Notes under the pieces: generated by a model
Seen by the model: only the letters and a program-made list of their open reading frames with translations
Databases searched by the model: none
Told to the model about the DNA's origin: nothing
Shown: positions 36,354 through 45,839 of the stretch, one piece after another
How the letters are laid out: each line of letters opens with the position of its first letter
How positions within the stretch are numbered: position 1 is the first letter of the stretch
Assembly: GCF_004382795.1 (NCBI RefSeq)
Contig: NZ_SMSG01000001.1
Location: 620,001-684,000, forward strand
Source of the DNA: Cumulibacter soli
GTDB lineage: Bacteria; Actinomycetota; Actinomycetes; Mycobacteriales; Antricoccaceae
DNA: 64,000 nucleotides
Reading direction: 5' to 3'
Made by a program: the position numbers and the translations under genes

Positions 36354-39300
36354 GTTACTAATTGCCAACCGCGGCGAGATTGCTATTCGGATCATCGACG
36401 CTGCGCAAGGTCTCGGCTACCAGACCGTGGCCATCGCGCCGGAGGATGATCAGTCTTCGCCACACGTCGCCCGCGCGGACGAGAGCGTGTTGTTGCCGGG
36501 CGCGGGACCGGCGGCATACCTGGACGTCGAGGCAGTGTGCGCCGCCGCGCGCACCAGCGGCGCGGACGCCGTACACCCCGGGTACGGCTTCTTGTCCGAG
36601 AACGCCGAATTTGCCCAGCGCCTCGCCACCGACGGTGTCACGTTCGTCGGGCCGTCCGTAGCAGCATTGACGGCGTTCGGCGATAAGGCGAAGGCGCGGG
36701 AGCTGGCGGTGCAGTGCAATGTGCCCCTGCTGCCTGCGACCGACGGACCCGTCAGCGCAGCGGAAGCTGCGCAATTCCTCTCCGGGCTCGGCGACGGGGC
36801 CGCGGTCATGCTCAAGGCTGTCTCGGGCGGTGGCGGACGCGGTATGGCACCGGTCTTCGATACCGCTGAGGTTCCGGCCGCGTTTGAGCGATGCTCGGGC
36901 GAGGCGGCGGCGTCCTTCGGTCATGGCGCGGTGTACGCCGAGCAGTTGCTCGCCGGCGCCCGGCACATCGAGATCCAAGTGCTCGGTGACGCCACCGGCG
37001 CCGCATGCGCCGTCGGCACCCGTGACTGTTCCATCCAGCGGCGCCGCCAGAAAGTCATCGAGATTGCGCCCGCGATATGGACCGACGATGATCTATTGGC
37101 CAAGATGCGCTCGGATGCCTGTCGCCTCGTCGCCGCAGTCCCGTACGCGGGTCTTGCCACCGTCGAGTTCCTCGTTAGTGGCGAGCGCTACTACTTCCTT
37201 GAGGTGAATCCTCGCCTACAGGTCGAACACACGGTGACCGAGGCGGTCACCGGCGTCGACCTGGTCGATGCCAGTTTGCGGATCGCCTCTGGGGACACGC
37301 TGACTAAGCTCGGCCTGCGCACCGCACCAGCCGAGACTGGTGTTGCGGTTCAGGCGCGGGTGAACGCCGAGACGCTCAGTGCCGACGGCACGCTAGTGCC
37401 CAGCGGGGGCGTGCTGAAGCAGTTTGGTCCGCCGACGGGCCCGCACGTGCGCGTGGATACGTATGCGCGGGTGGGCGCCGCGGTCAACCCTCGCTACGAC
37501 ACGTTGCTGGCCAAGGTGATCGTGACGGGCACCGACTTCGCTGTGGCCACCACGCGGCTCCGTCGCGCATTGGATGACCTCGTGGTAGATGGCCCCCGCA
37601 CTAATCGGCAGCTGCTGCGCGCGATCACGGCCACAGATGACTTCCGCGACGGAGCCATGCACACCGCATATCTCGACGGGAACCTCGCCGAACTGCACGT
37701 CGAAGACGACGGGCCCGCCCCGACTGCGCCACCGGACGCGGCCGCCACCAGCGATCTGGGCGCGCCTGACGTACCGGACGACGCGTTCAGCGTTCCCCTC
37801 CAACTGAGCGGGACCGTCGTGTCGGTCTCCATCAACGAGGGCGACGTCGTCCACCCCGGTCAAGAACTACTCATCGTGGAAGCGATGAAGATGCAGCATG
37901 CCGTCATCGCCAAGGACGGCGGGCTGGTACACCGAATCAGCGCGGCTCCGGGGGAATTCCTGGAAGAAGGCAGTATCGTCGCGTGGCTGCGACCGGCCGA
38001 ACTCGGTGAAACGAGCAGCCAGGTAGCCAAAGAACAGGACCTGGACGAGATCCGCGCCGACCTCGCCGAATCCATCGAGTTGCATCGCTACGGACTTGAC
38101 GAGGCCCGAAGCGACGCCGTCGCACGTCGGCACGCGAAGGGACGACGTACTGCCCGGGAGAACATTGACGCACTCGTCGATGCCGGCACGTTCGTGGAGT
38201 ACGGAGCGCTGGCGATCGCCGCGCAACGCGCCCGCCGCGATGAACAGGATCTGCGCGAGAACACCACGGGCGATGGCATCGTGCTCGGCACCGCTCAGGT
38301 CAACGGCACGCCCATCGCAGTGTTTGCCTACGACTACACCGTGCTCGCGGGCACCCAGGGCTATGCAAACCATCGCAAGATGGACCGCCTATTCCGGGTC
38401 GCGGAGAAGCTGCAACTGCCGATGGTGGTGTTCGCCGAAGGCGGCGGCGGCCGGCCCGGTGATACCGATAAACCCGCTGGCCCCGGGCTGATCAGCGACA
38501 CGTTCCTACTTATCTCTGCGATGGCGGGCCGCGTGCCCATCGTCGGGGTCGTCGCCGGCTACAGCTTCGCGGGCAATGCCGCGCTCCTCGGCGCTTGCGA
38601 TGTCATCATCGCCACCAAGGACAGCAGCATCGGTATGGGCGGGCCGGCGATGATCGAGGGCGGCGGGCTCGGGGTGCATCATCCTGCCGACGTCGGGCCA
38701 ATGGACGTTCTCTACCCCAACGGTGTCGTCGACATCCTCGCTGAAGATGAACATGAGGCCGTCGAACGTTGCAAGTCGGTCCTCGGATTGCTCGCCAACC
38801 AGTCCAGCGAGGTCACGGGCGTCCCCGACCAGCGCTCACTGCGGCACATGGTTCCCGAGAACCGCCTACGCGCGTATGACATCCGCCCAATCATCGACAC
38901 CCTCACCGATGAGGGAAGCCAGGTCGAACTGCGCGCAGGCTTCGGCCACGGCATTATCACCAGCATCGCTCGGATCGGTGGACAGGCCGTCGGCATCATG
39001 GCAAACAATCCGCTGCATCTAGGCGGGGCCATCGACGCGCCGGGCTCCGACAAAGCCGAGCGGTTCCTCACGATGTGCCAGGCGCGCGGGCTGCCGCTCA
39101 TCAGCCTGTGCGATACGCCAGGGTTCATGGTCGGACCCGAATCCGAACGGGACGCCGCCGTACGCCGATTCGGCTCGATGTTCGTTGCCGGGGCGCGGCT
39201 GAGCACGCCACTGATCATGGTCGTGACTCGTAAGGGATACGGCCTCGGCGCGATGGCGATGGGCGGCGGTAACCTGCACAACCCGTTGCTGAACGTTTCG

Positions 39301-39546
39301 TGGCCCACCGGAGAGTTCGGTGGGATGGGCCTCGAGGGCGCTGTCCGGCTCGGTTACCGCAAGGAACTCGAGGCGATCGACGACCCGCAGGCCCGCCAGC
39401 AACGCTACGAGGAACTGCTACAAGCCATGTACGATGCGGGAAAGGCCGTACGAATGGCGGCGGCGTACGAAATTGACGACGTCATCGACCCGGCCGACAC
39501 GCGCTCACTGATCCTGCAGACGCTGAAGGTGGCCAGCCATTGTTAG
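36346..39546 (+). CDS. Single-chain acyl-CoA carboxylase (biotin carboxylase + BCCP + carboxyltransferase), LCC type
   Basis: 1066 residues from TTG 36346 (AAGGA 8 nt upstream; MPKLLIANRGEIAIRI is the canonical biotin-carboxylase N-terminus, so upstream codons in the ligase gene are rejected). The biotin carboxylase domain covers about 1-445 (GVDLVDASLRIASGDTL; ATP-grasp loop SGGGGRGM; EVNPRLQVEHTVTE). The biotinyl domain has EAMKM with K515. The carboxyltransferase domains span about 565-1066 (ATKDSSIGMGGPAMIEGGG; CDTPGFMVGPESE; RKGYGLGAMAMGGG). The order and length match the homohexameric long-chain acyl-CoA carboxylase of Mycobacterium avium, which accepts a broad range of acyl-CoAs. It would carboxylate the product of the ligase, using bicarbonate and ATP. 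Confidence 0.9.
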   Translation: MPKLLIANRGEIAIRIIDAAQGLGYQTVAIAPEDDQSSPHVARADESVLLPGAGPAAYLDVEAVCAAARTSGADAVHPGYGFLSENAEFAQRLATDGVTFVGPSVAALTAFGDKAKARELAVQCNVPLLPATDGPVSAAEAAQFLSGLGDGAAVMLKAVSGGGGRGMAPVFDTAEVPAAFERCSGEAAASFGHGAVYAEQLLAGARHIEIQVLGDATGAACAVGTRDCSIQRRRQKVIEIAPAIWTDDDLLAKMRSDACRLVAAVPYAGLATVEFLVSGERYYFLEVNPRLQVEHTVTEAVTGVDLVDASLRIASGDTLTKLGLRTAPAETGVAVQARVNAETLSADGTLVPSGGVLKQFGPPTGPHVRVDTYARVGAAVNPRYDTLLAKVIVTGTDFAVATTRLRRALDDLVVDGPRTNRQLLRAITATDDFRDGAMHTAYLDGNLAELHVEDDGPAPTAPPDAAATSDLGAPDVPDDAFSVPLQLSGTVVSVSINEGDVVHPGQELLIVEAMKMQHAVIAKDGGLVHRISAAPGEFLEEGSIVAWLRPAELGETSSQVAKEQDLDEIRADLAESIELHRYGLDEARSDAVARRHAKGRRTARENIDALVDAGTFVEYGALAIAAQRARRDEQDLRENTTGDGIVLGTAQVNGTPIAVFAYDYTVLAGTQGYANHRKMDRLFRVAEKLQLPMVVFAEGGGGRPGDTDKPAGPGLISDTFLLISAMAGRVPIVGVVAGYSFAGNAALLGACDVIIATKDSSIGMGGPAMIEGGGLGVHHPADVGPMDVLYPNGVVDILAEDEHEAVERCKSVLGLLANQSSEVTGVPDQRSLRHMVPENRLRAYDIRPIIDTLTDEGSQVELRAGFGHGIITSIARIGGQAVGIMANNPLHLGGAIDAPGSDKAERFLTMCQARGLPLISLCDTPGFMVGPESERDAAVRRFGSMFVAGARLSTPLIMVVTRKGYGLGAMAMGGGNLHNPLLNVSWPTGEFGGMGLEGAVRLGYRKELEAIDDPQARQQRYEELLQAMYDAGKAVRMAAAYEIDDVIDPADTRSLILQTLKVASHC

Positions 39547-40097
39547 ACCGGCGTCAGTCGATAGCCGAGGCGGCGAGCCATGTGTTCGCCGACCTCGGCT
39601 ACGCCCAGGCGAGCATCACTGCGATCGCCAAGGCATCGGGGGTCACGCGGCCCACGGTCTACACGTATTTTGAATCCAAGTATGAGATCCTGCGGACCGT
39701 CGCCGAGCAGATGCGCGATGAACTTCTGCAGGCCCAGGAGAACGTCACCGATGATCCTGAGGAGATCCTGCGGACGACGACCCATGCCAATCTCACTCAG
39801 TGGTCGCGCAATTTCGGCGTTCTCACGGTGATCCAGCACGAGGCCCTGCACGATCCGGCCTTCGTGCGTCTGCTCGACAACATCAACTCCCGCGCCACCC
39901 GGCGGCATCGTCGGTTCATCGAGAAGTTGACCGCTGACGGTCGCGCAGAACCCATGTTGGCGCCACAGGAGATCGTGCAATTGCATCTCGGCGCCACGCA
40001 ACGGATGGCAATGCTGGTGTGGCGTGACCCCAAGAAACTCGATGTACATGCCGACGCGCTTTACCGCTCGTTGAAGGTCCTCATCAATCTGAAGTAA
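39540..40097 (+). CDS. TetR-family regulator of the carboxylase locus
   Basis: 185 residues from TTG 39540, overlapping the carboxylase stop. The N-terminal HTH is ITAIAKASGVTRPTVYTYFESKYEIL (residues about 27-52), canonical for TetR; the C-terminal ligand domain is TetR_C-like and helical. As the last gene of the ligase-carboxylase operon it probably senses an acyl-CoA or the free acid and controls this divergent locus. No operator could be identified with confidence. Confidence 0.85.
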   Translation: MLDRRQSIAEAASHVFADLGYAQASITAIAKASGVTRPTVYTYFESKYEILRTVAEQMRDELLQAQENVTDDPEEILRTTTHANLTQWSRNFGVLTVIQHEALHDPAFVRLLDNINSRATRRHRRFIEKLTADGRAEPMLAPQEIVQLHLGATQRMAMLVWRDPKKLDVHADALYRSLKVLINLK

Positions 40098-40202
40098 CAG
40101 CGCCACAGCGGGGTTGTCAGTGGAAGCGCGCAAACAATCGCGCTCCCCGCAGGCAACCCCGCTCTAGGCCAGCTGGGGTGGGCGGTCGACGACCCAAGAG
40201 AT

Positions 40203-40814
40203 CTACGAGCGCAACGCCGCGAGGGTCATATGCACCAATACCGGCTTGACGGCTACCGGATCTCCGTGGCGGACGCTATGCGGGGTGGAGTTCAGCAATC
40301 CGATAGCGGCCTGTGCCTTCAATCGCGCGACGGACCGATCGGGCGTGCGTGCAGCCGCCTCGTCCAGCAACACCAGTTGGTCGACCCAAAGTTCCACGTA
40401 ATCGCGCTGCGCACGGCGTACCGGGCCCGCGAATTCCTCCGGAAGAGTGGCGAGGTCGCGATTGTGCACCCGGATCCGGTCCGTTTCCTCGAGCGCGAAG
40501 TCGGCGTGGAAATCAACCAGCGCCTCCAGCGCCACGCCCGGCGATGCGGACGCTGCAACGCGAACGCGTCCGCCGTCGAGTAACCGCACGGACACGTCCT
40601 CGAGTACGGCGGTCAGGATCGCGACCTTGTTGGAAAAGTGCCGATAAAGCGCCGGCCCGCTGATCCCGACCTCGGATGCGATCTCCTCCAGCGACACGCC
40701 TCGGAAGCCCTTTCGAGCGAACAGCCGTGCCGCCTGACGCAGCAATAAATCGGTGCGTTCGGCCTTCTGACGTGAGCGAGGACCAGAAAGGTCGGTGGCG
40801 TTGGATATGGACAC
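40203..40814 (-). CDS. TetR-family regulator (SACE_7040/Rv2506-like) of leucine/acyl-CoA genes
   Basis: 203 residues from GTG 40814. HTH at VSLEEIASEVGISGPALYRHFSNKVAILTAVLE (about residues 40-72). The C-terminal domain with GVALEALVDFHADFALEETDRIRVHNRDL is characteristic of the actinobacterial branch that stands divergent to accD1-accA1. The intergenic region to accD1 holds a near-perfect 26-bp palindrome, so it likely represses both directions and is released by an acyl-CoA. The order TetR-accD1-accA1-fadE resembles the Rv2500c-Rv2506 region from memory. Confidence 0.87.
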   Translation of the reverse strand: MSISNATDLSGPRSRQKAERTDLLLRQAARLFARKGFRGVSLEEIASEVGISGPALYRHFSNKVAILTAVLEDVSVRLLDGGRVRVAASASPGVALEALVDFHADFALEETDRIRVHNRDLATLPEEFAGPVRRAQRDYVELWVDQLVLLDEAAARTPDRSVARLKAQAAIGLLNSTPHSVRHGDPVAVKPVLVHMTLAALRS

Positions 40815-40838
40815 GCCACCAACAGTACGTTAGATTTT

Positions 40839-40864
40839 TGGGTTAGTGAATATTAACTAACCCA
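40839..40864. promoter_or_regulatory. TetR operator palindrome
   Basis: A 26-bp palindrome with 13-nt half sites that match except at one base pair. The outer 9 nt of each arm (TGGGTTAGT and its complement) are perfect. It is AT-rich at the centre and lies 16 nt before accD1 and 24 nt before the TetR gene, where it would overlap both promoters. Confidence 0.8.
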
Positions 40865-40880
40865 ACTGACGGGAGTCGGC

Positions 40881-42488
40881 ATGCGCTCCAGACTGTCGAG
40901 CAAACTCGATGCGAGCAGTGCGCAGTTCCAGGCCAACACCGCACACCAGCGCGACCTCAGTGCGCGACTACGCGCAACGATCGCCGCCGCGGACGGTGGA
41001 CCTCAGTCCAGTAAAGACCGACATGTCTCCCGCGGCAAACTGCTCCCCCGCGACCGCGTCAACCACCTACTCGATCCCGGCTCACCGCTGTTGGAACTTT
41101 CGCCGCTTGCGGCCCACGGCATGTACGACGGTGACGCCCCCGGCGCTGGCATCATCACCGGAGTCGGTCGCGTCGAAGGGCGCGAGTGTGTGATCGTCGC
41201 CAACGACGCCACAGTCAAGGGCGGCACGTACTACCCCGTCACCGTCAAGAAACACCTGCGAGCACAAGAGGTCGCACTCGAGAACAAACTCCCCTGTATT
41301 TATCTTGTCGACTCCGGCGGCGCGTTCCTACCTAAGCAAGACGAGGTGTTCCCCGATCGCGAGCACTTCGGCCGGATCTTCTACAACCAGGCGACGATGT
41401 CGGCTGAAGGCATCCCACAACTCGCAGCCGTCATGGGGTCGTGCACTGCCGGTGGCGCGTACGTGCCGGCGATGGCCGACGAGGCCGTAATCGTGCGCAA
41501 CCAAGGAACCATCTTCCTCGGCGGTCCCCCGCTGGTGAAGGCTGCGACCGGCGAAATCGTCAGCGCCGAGGACCTCGGCGGCGGCGACCTGCACTCCAAA
41601 CGCTCCGGGGTCACCGATCACCTGGCCAACAACGATGAGCACGCACTGCAGATCCTCCGCTCGATCGTGTCCAATCTCGGATCGCGCTCCGCACGGCAGT
41701 GGGATCTTGCCGAACCTGAATCCCCGGCCGTCGACCCGACCACGTTGTACGGCGTAATACCGAACGATTCGCGCACGCCGTACGACGTCCGCGAGATTAT
41801 TGCCCGCCTCGTGGACGGCTCCTACTTCGACGAGTTCAAGAAGGACTACGGCACGACCCTGGTCACCGGAACCGCACACATCCACGGCCATCCCGTCGGC
41901 ATCATCGGCAATAACGGAATCTTGTTCAGCGAGTCCGCGCTCAAAGCCGCACACTTCATTCAGTTGTGTGATCGACGCCGGATTCCGCTGCTATTCCTGC
42001 AGAACATCACCGGATTCATGGTCGGGCGCGAGTACGAGGCCGGCGGCATCGCCAAGAACGGCGCGAAGATGGTCAACGCCGTGGCCACAGCGCGAGTCCC
42101 GAAACTCACCCTCATCGTCGGTGGCTCATTCGGCGCCGGAAACTACGGAATGTGCGGGCGGGCGTACTCCCCGCGGTTCTTATGGATGTGGCCAGGCGCC
42201 CAGATCTCCGTGATGGGCGGTGAACAGGCCGCGTCAGTGCTGTCGACCGTACGCCGAGACGGTATCGAGGCCAAGGGCGGCGAATGGTCCACGGACGACG
42301 AAGAGGCATTCAAGGCGCCGATCCGTCAGCAGTACGACGATCAGGGCAGCGCGTACTACTCGACCGCGCGCCTGTGGGACGACGGAATCATCGACCCACT
42401 CGACACTCGGATGACGCTCGGTCTCGCTCTCGGCGCGATCTCCCGCAGCCCGTTACCTGACCCCTCCTACGGCATCTTCCGGATGTAA
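40881..42488 (+). CDS. accD1: Acyl-CoA carboxylase carboxyltransferase subunit (AccD1; methylcrotonyl-CoA carboxylase beta type)
   Basis: 535 residues from ATG 40881, with GGGAG 5 nt upstream. The carboxyl transferase N domain carries [20 protein letters not shown] and [19 protein letters not shown], the hallmark of methylcrotonyl-CoA carboxylase beta subunits, and [18 protein letters not shown] the CoA site; the C domain carries [16 protein letters not shown] and [16 protein letters not shown]. It transfers CO2 from carboxybiotin to the gamma carbon of 3-methylcrotonyl-CoA (leucine degradation) or a related enoyl-CoA. accA1 follows after 16 nt. Confidence 0.93.
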   Translation: MRSRLSSKLDASSAQFQANTAHQRDLSARLRATIAAADGGPQSSKDRHVSRGKLLPRDRVNHLLDPGSPLLELSPLAAHGMYDGDAPGAGIITGVGRVEGRECVIVANDATVKGGTYYPVTVKKHLRAQEVALENKLPCIYLVDSGGAFLPKQDEVFPDREHFGRIFYNQATMSAEGIPQLAAVMGSCTAGGAYVPAMADEAVIVRNQGTIFLGGPPLVKAATGEIVSAEDLGGGDLHSKRSGVTDHLANNDEHALQILRSIVSNLGSRSARQWDLAEPESPAVDPTTLYGVIPNDSRTPYDVREIIARLVDGSYFDEFKKDYGTTLVTGTAHIHGHPVGIIGNNGILFSESALKAAHFIQLCDRRRIPLLFLQNITGFMVGREYEAGGIAKNGAKMVNAVATARVPKLTLIVGGSFGAGNYGMCGRAYSPRFLWMWPGAQISVMGGEQAASVLSTVRRDGIEAKGGEWSTDDEEAFKAPIRQQYDDQGSAYYSTARLWDDGIIDPLDTRMTLGLALGAISRSPLPDPSYGIFRM

Positions 42489-42504
42489 CGGAAAGCGAGA
42501 CGAT

Positions 42505-44526
42505 ATGTTCAGCAAGGTTCTGATCGCCAACCGTGGCGAGATCGCCAGCCGCATCATCCGAACATTGCGCGATATGGGGATCGGCAGTGTTGCGGTGTAT
42601 TCCGACGCCGACGCCGATGCCAAGCATGTCGGCGATGCCGACGAGTCCGTCCATCTCGGGCCCACGAATGCCCGCGAGTCCTACCTCGCCATCGACAAGG
42701 TAATCCAGGCCGCGAAGGACACCGGCGCCGACGCGATCCACCCCGGTTATGGATTCCTCGCCGAGAACGCTGACTTCGCCCAGGCGTGCATCGACGCGGG
42801 CATTACCTTCATCGGTCCCTCTCCCGCCGCAATCGAAACGATGGGCGACAAGGTCTCCGCCAAGAAGACCGTCGCGGCTGCCGGCGTTCCGGTCGTCCCC
42901 GGCCGAAGTGAGCCGGACATGAGCGACGACGACCTCTACGCGGCAGCGCTCGAGGTCGGATTTCCGGTGCTCATCAAGCCATCCGCCGGCGGCGGCGGTA
43001 AAGGTATGTACCTGGTCGAAGCCGAATCCGACCTGCGAGCCTCCATCGAGTCGGCCCGTCGCGAAGCAAAGAACTCGTTCGGCAATGACACGCTTTTCCT
43101 TGAGCGATACGTCAAGAACCCGCGTCACATCGAGGTCCAGGTGCTCGCCGATTCACACGGCGCCACGATCCATCTCGGCGAGCGAGAATGTTCGCTGCAG
43201 CGACGCCACCAAAAGATCATCGAGGAGGCACCCTCCGCGCTTCTCGATGAACAGACCCGCGCCAGAATCGGGAAATCCGCCGTCGACACCGCCGCCTCGG
43301 TGGGTTACAGCGGAGCCGGCACGGTCGAATTCATCGTGTCGGGCGACCGCCCCGACGAGTACTTCTTCATGGAGATGAATACGCGATTGCAGGTGGAGCA
43401 CCCGGTCACCGAGATGGTGACCGGTATCGACCTCGTCGAGCGGCAGATTCTCGTCGCAGCGGGCGATGCGCTGCAGCTGACGCAGGACGACATCGAACTC
43501 GTCGGGCACGCGATCGAGGCGAGGGTGTACGCCGAGAATCCCGATCGCGACTTCCTGCCCACCGGCGGAACCGTGCTCGAACTCAACGAAAGCGACTGGT
43601 TCGAGGACCCCGACGCGGAAACCACCAGCAGCGTAAGGATCGATTCGGCACTGGTCGACGGACTAGAGGTCGCAACGACGTACGACCCCATGATCGCCAA
43701 GGTGATCGCCCACGGCGCCGATCGCGCCGAAGCTCTCGAACGACTCGATGACGCGCTCACGGACTACCAGCTGTTCGGGGTTGTCTCTAATGTGCAGTTT
43801 CTGCGCGCCTTGATCACCCACCCCAGGGTGTTATCCGGCGATCTGGACACTGGCTTGGTCGGCGAGCAGATCGAGTCCCTAGTGCGACGCGAACCCCCGA
43901 TTGAGGTGTACGCCGCCCTCGCCGCAGACTTCATCGGTAGCAACCTTCCCAGCGATACCTCCGATCCGTTCTCGGATATACGAGGATGGCGCGCCGGGCG
44001 GGATCCTGTCCCGATGCGGTTCGCGATCCGCGGCTCTACCGGCGAACGGGTCACGATCGAAGCACTCGTGCGGCAGGAATGGCCGCTGCGCGCCCAGGTC
44101 ACCGTCGCGGGCGACGGCGCGGAAGTCGATATCGACCTGGGCGGTGTCGGCGAGTTCCTGATCCGCCTGGACGACGGGATCGAATCGAGGGCCCGCGTGC
44201 TACCGACCGACTCCGAGACGTGGGTGTGGGTCGAAGACCACGGCACTTACGTCGCCACTCGGCTCGCTCCCGAGAACGAACTCGGTATCCATGGCGCCGC
44301 GGCGGACGGCGAAGTCCGCTCGCCCATGCCAGGCACCGTACTTGCCATACACACCAGCGAAGGCGCCGAAGTCGCCGAGGACGAGCCGCTCGCTGTCGTC
44401 GAGGCGATGAAGATGGAACATGTCCTCAGAGCCCCGATCGCCGGCACGGTCACCGAACTAGGTGTCGTCGAAGGCGGCTCAGTCGTCGTCGACGAACTCA
44501 TCCTCCGCGTCGTACCCACCACCTGA
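42505..44526 (+). CDS. accA1: Acyl-CoA carboxylase biotin-carrying alpha subunit (AccA1)
   Basis: 673 residues from ATG 42505. The biotin carboxylase domain begins MFSKVLIANRGEIASRIIRT and includes the ATP-grasp loop SAGGGGKGM and EMNTRLQVEHPVTEMVTG; the central BT-type linker covers about 450-590; the biotinyl domain has VEAMKMEHV with K636 near the end. It makes carboxybiotin for AccD1. The C-terminus ends inside the first copy of a 23-nt tandem repeat, so the last residues and stop lie in repeat sequence. Confidence 0.94.
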   Translation: MFSKVLIANRGEIASRIIRTLRDMGIGSVAVYSDADADAKHVGDADESVHLGPTNARESYLAIDKVIQAAKDTGADAIHPGYGFLAENADFAQACIDAGITFIGPSPAAIETMGDKVSAKKTVAAAGVPVVPGRSEPDMSDDDLYAAALEVGFPVLIKPSAGGGGKGMYLVEAESDLRASIESARREAKNSFGNDTLFLERYVKNPRHIEVQVLADSHGATIHLGERECSLQRRHQKIIEEAPSALLDEQTRARIGKSAVDTAASVGYSGAGTVEFIVSGDRPDEYFFMEMNTRLQVEHPVTEMVTGIDLVERQILVAAGDALQLTQDDIELVGHAIEARVYAENPDRDFLPTGGTVLELNESDWFEDPDAETTSSVRIDSALVDGLEVATTYDPMIAKVIAHGADRAEALERLDDALTDYQLFGVVSNVQFLRALITHPRVLSGDLDTGLVGEQIESLVRREPPIEVYAALAADFIGSNLPSDTSDPFSDIRGWRAGRDPVPMRFAIRGSTGERVTIEALVRQEWPLRAQVTVAGDGAEVDIDLGGVGEFLIRLDDGIESRARVLPTDSETWVWVEDHGTYVATRLAPENELGIHGAAADGEVRSPMPGTVLAIHTSEGAEVAEDEPLAVVEAMKMEHVLRAPIAGTVTELGVVEGGSVVVDELILRVVPTT

Positions 44527-44573
44527 GCCGCGTCGTACCCACCACCTGAGCCGCGACGAACCCACCGCCCGAG
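44505..44573 (+). repeat. Three tandem copies of a 23-nt unit over the accA1 stop
   Basis: Copies 44505-44527 and 44528-44550 are identical; copy 44551-44573 differs at four positions. Each unit contains TGAG or CGAG; the first holds the accA1 stop (44524-44526). The repeat fills the space up to the acyl-CoA dehydrogenase gene and probably arose by slippage. Confidence 0.9.
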
Positions 44574-44590
44574 CAACTGGAGCAACACCC

Positions 44591-45739
44591 ATGGATATGA
44601 GCCTCACCCCCGAGCAGGAAGAACTGCGCGCGACAGTCGCCCGGTTCACCCGCGAAGTGGTCGCGCCTGTCTCCGCCCACCACGACGAGACGAAAACGTT
44701 TCCGTACGAAGTCGTCCGGCAGATGGGTGAACTCGGTTTGTTCGGCCTGCCCTTCGATGAGAAGTACGGCGGGATGGGGGGCGATTACTTCACCCTCTGC
44801 CTGGCTCTGGAAGAACTCGCGAAAGTCGACCAATCGGTCGCGATCACGCTCGAAGCGGGCTGTTCGCTTGGCGCCATGCCGGTATACCTATTCGGCACCG
44901 AAGAGCAGAAGCAGGAATGGCTTCCGCGGTTGACCAGCGGGCAGATACTCGGTGGCTTCGGACTGACCGAGCCCGAGGCCGGGTCGGACGCCGGGGGCAC
45001 GAAGACCACCGCGGTACTCGAGGACGGGCACTGGCGGATCAACGGCAGCAAACAGTTCATCACCAATTCCGGCACGGACATCACCGGGCTCGTGACGGTG
45101 ACTGCCGTAACGGGCGTCCGCGAAGGCGGCGCCAAGGAGATCTCGGCGATCATGATCCCGACACCGACTGCGGGATTCACGGCTGAACCGGCGTACAACA
45201 AGGTTGGCTGGAACGCGTCTGACACCCATCCACTGAGCTTCGACGACGTGATTGTTCCCGAGGCGAACCTGCTCGGTGAACGCGGTCGCGGGTATGCCCA
45301 GTTCCTGCGGATCCTCGACGAGGGCAGGATCGCGATCGCCGCACTAGCCGTCGGCGCAGCCCAAGGTTGCCTCGACGAGAGCGTCAAGTACGCCAAGGAG
45401 CGCAAATCGATGGGACAGCCGATCGGCAAGTACCAGGCGATCGAGTTCAAACTCGCCCGGATGGAAGCTCGCGCCTGGACGGCTCGGCAGGCCTACTACG
45501 CGGCCGCAGCGAAAATGCTCAGCGGCCGGCCGTTCAAGAAAGAGGCCTCGATCGCCAAGATGGTGGCCTCCGAAGCGGCGATGGACAACGCCAGAGACGC
45601 CACCCAGATCCACGGCGGCTACGGCTTCATGAACGACTACGTGGTCTCCAGGCACTACCGCGATAGCAAGATCTTGGAGGTCGGCGAGGGCACGACTGAG
45701 GTGCAGCTGATGCTGATCGCTCGCCAACTGGGAATCTAG
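44591..45739 (+). CDS. Acyl-CoA dehydrogenase (FadE19-like)
   Basis: 382 residues from ATG 44591, GGAG 8 nt upstream; a longer frame through the repeat is rejected. Domains: N-terminal helices (1-115), beta middle domain with GGFGLTEPEAGSDAGG, and C-terminal helices with QIHGGYGFMNDYVVSRHYRD. The catalytic glutamate is E366 in VGEGTTEVQ, the medium/short-chain type position; isovaleryl-CoA dehydrogenase instead has its base on another helix. It oxidises an acyl-CoA to the enoyl-CoA that accA1/accD1 could carboxylate. In M. tuberculosis the neighbour of accA1 is fadE19. Confidence 0.92.
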   Translation: MDMSLTPEQEELRATVARFTREVVAPVSAHHDETKTFPYEVVRQMGELGLFGLPFDEKYGGMGGDYFTLCLALEELAKVDQSVAITLEAGCSLGAMPVYLFGTEEQKQEWLPRLTSGQILGGFGLTEPEAGSDAGGTKTTAVLEDGHWRINGSKQFITNSGTDITGLVTVTAVTGVREGGAKEISAIMIPTPTAGFTAEPAYNKVGWNASDTHPLSFDDVIVPEANLLGERGRGYAQFLRILDEGRIAIAALAVGAAQGCLDESVKYAKERKSMGQPIGKYQAIEFKLARMEARAWTARQAYYAAAAKMLSGRPFKKEASIAKMVASEAAMDNARDATQIHGGYGFMNDYVVSRHYRDSKILEVGEGTTEVQLMLIARQLGI

Positions 45740-45839
45740 CCGCCAACCCCGAACTACCGCCGAGCCAACACCGTGAAAATGCTACTTACGTCAACGCCAT
45801 CGATCGGGCAGAATTCGGATTCATGAAAAGAGCACGGCG

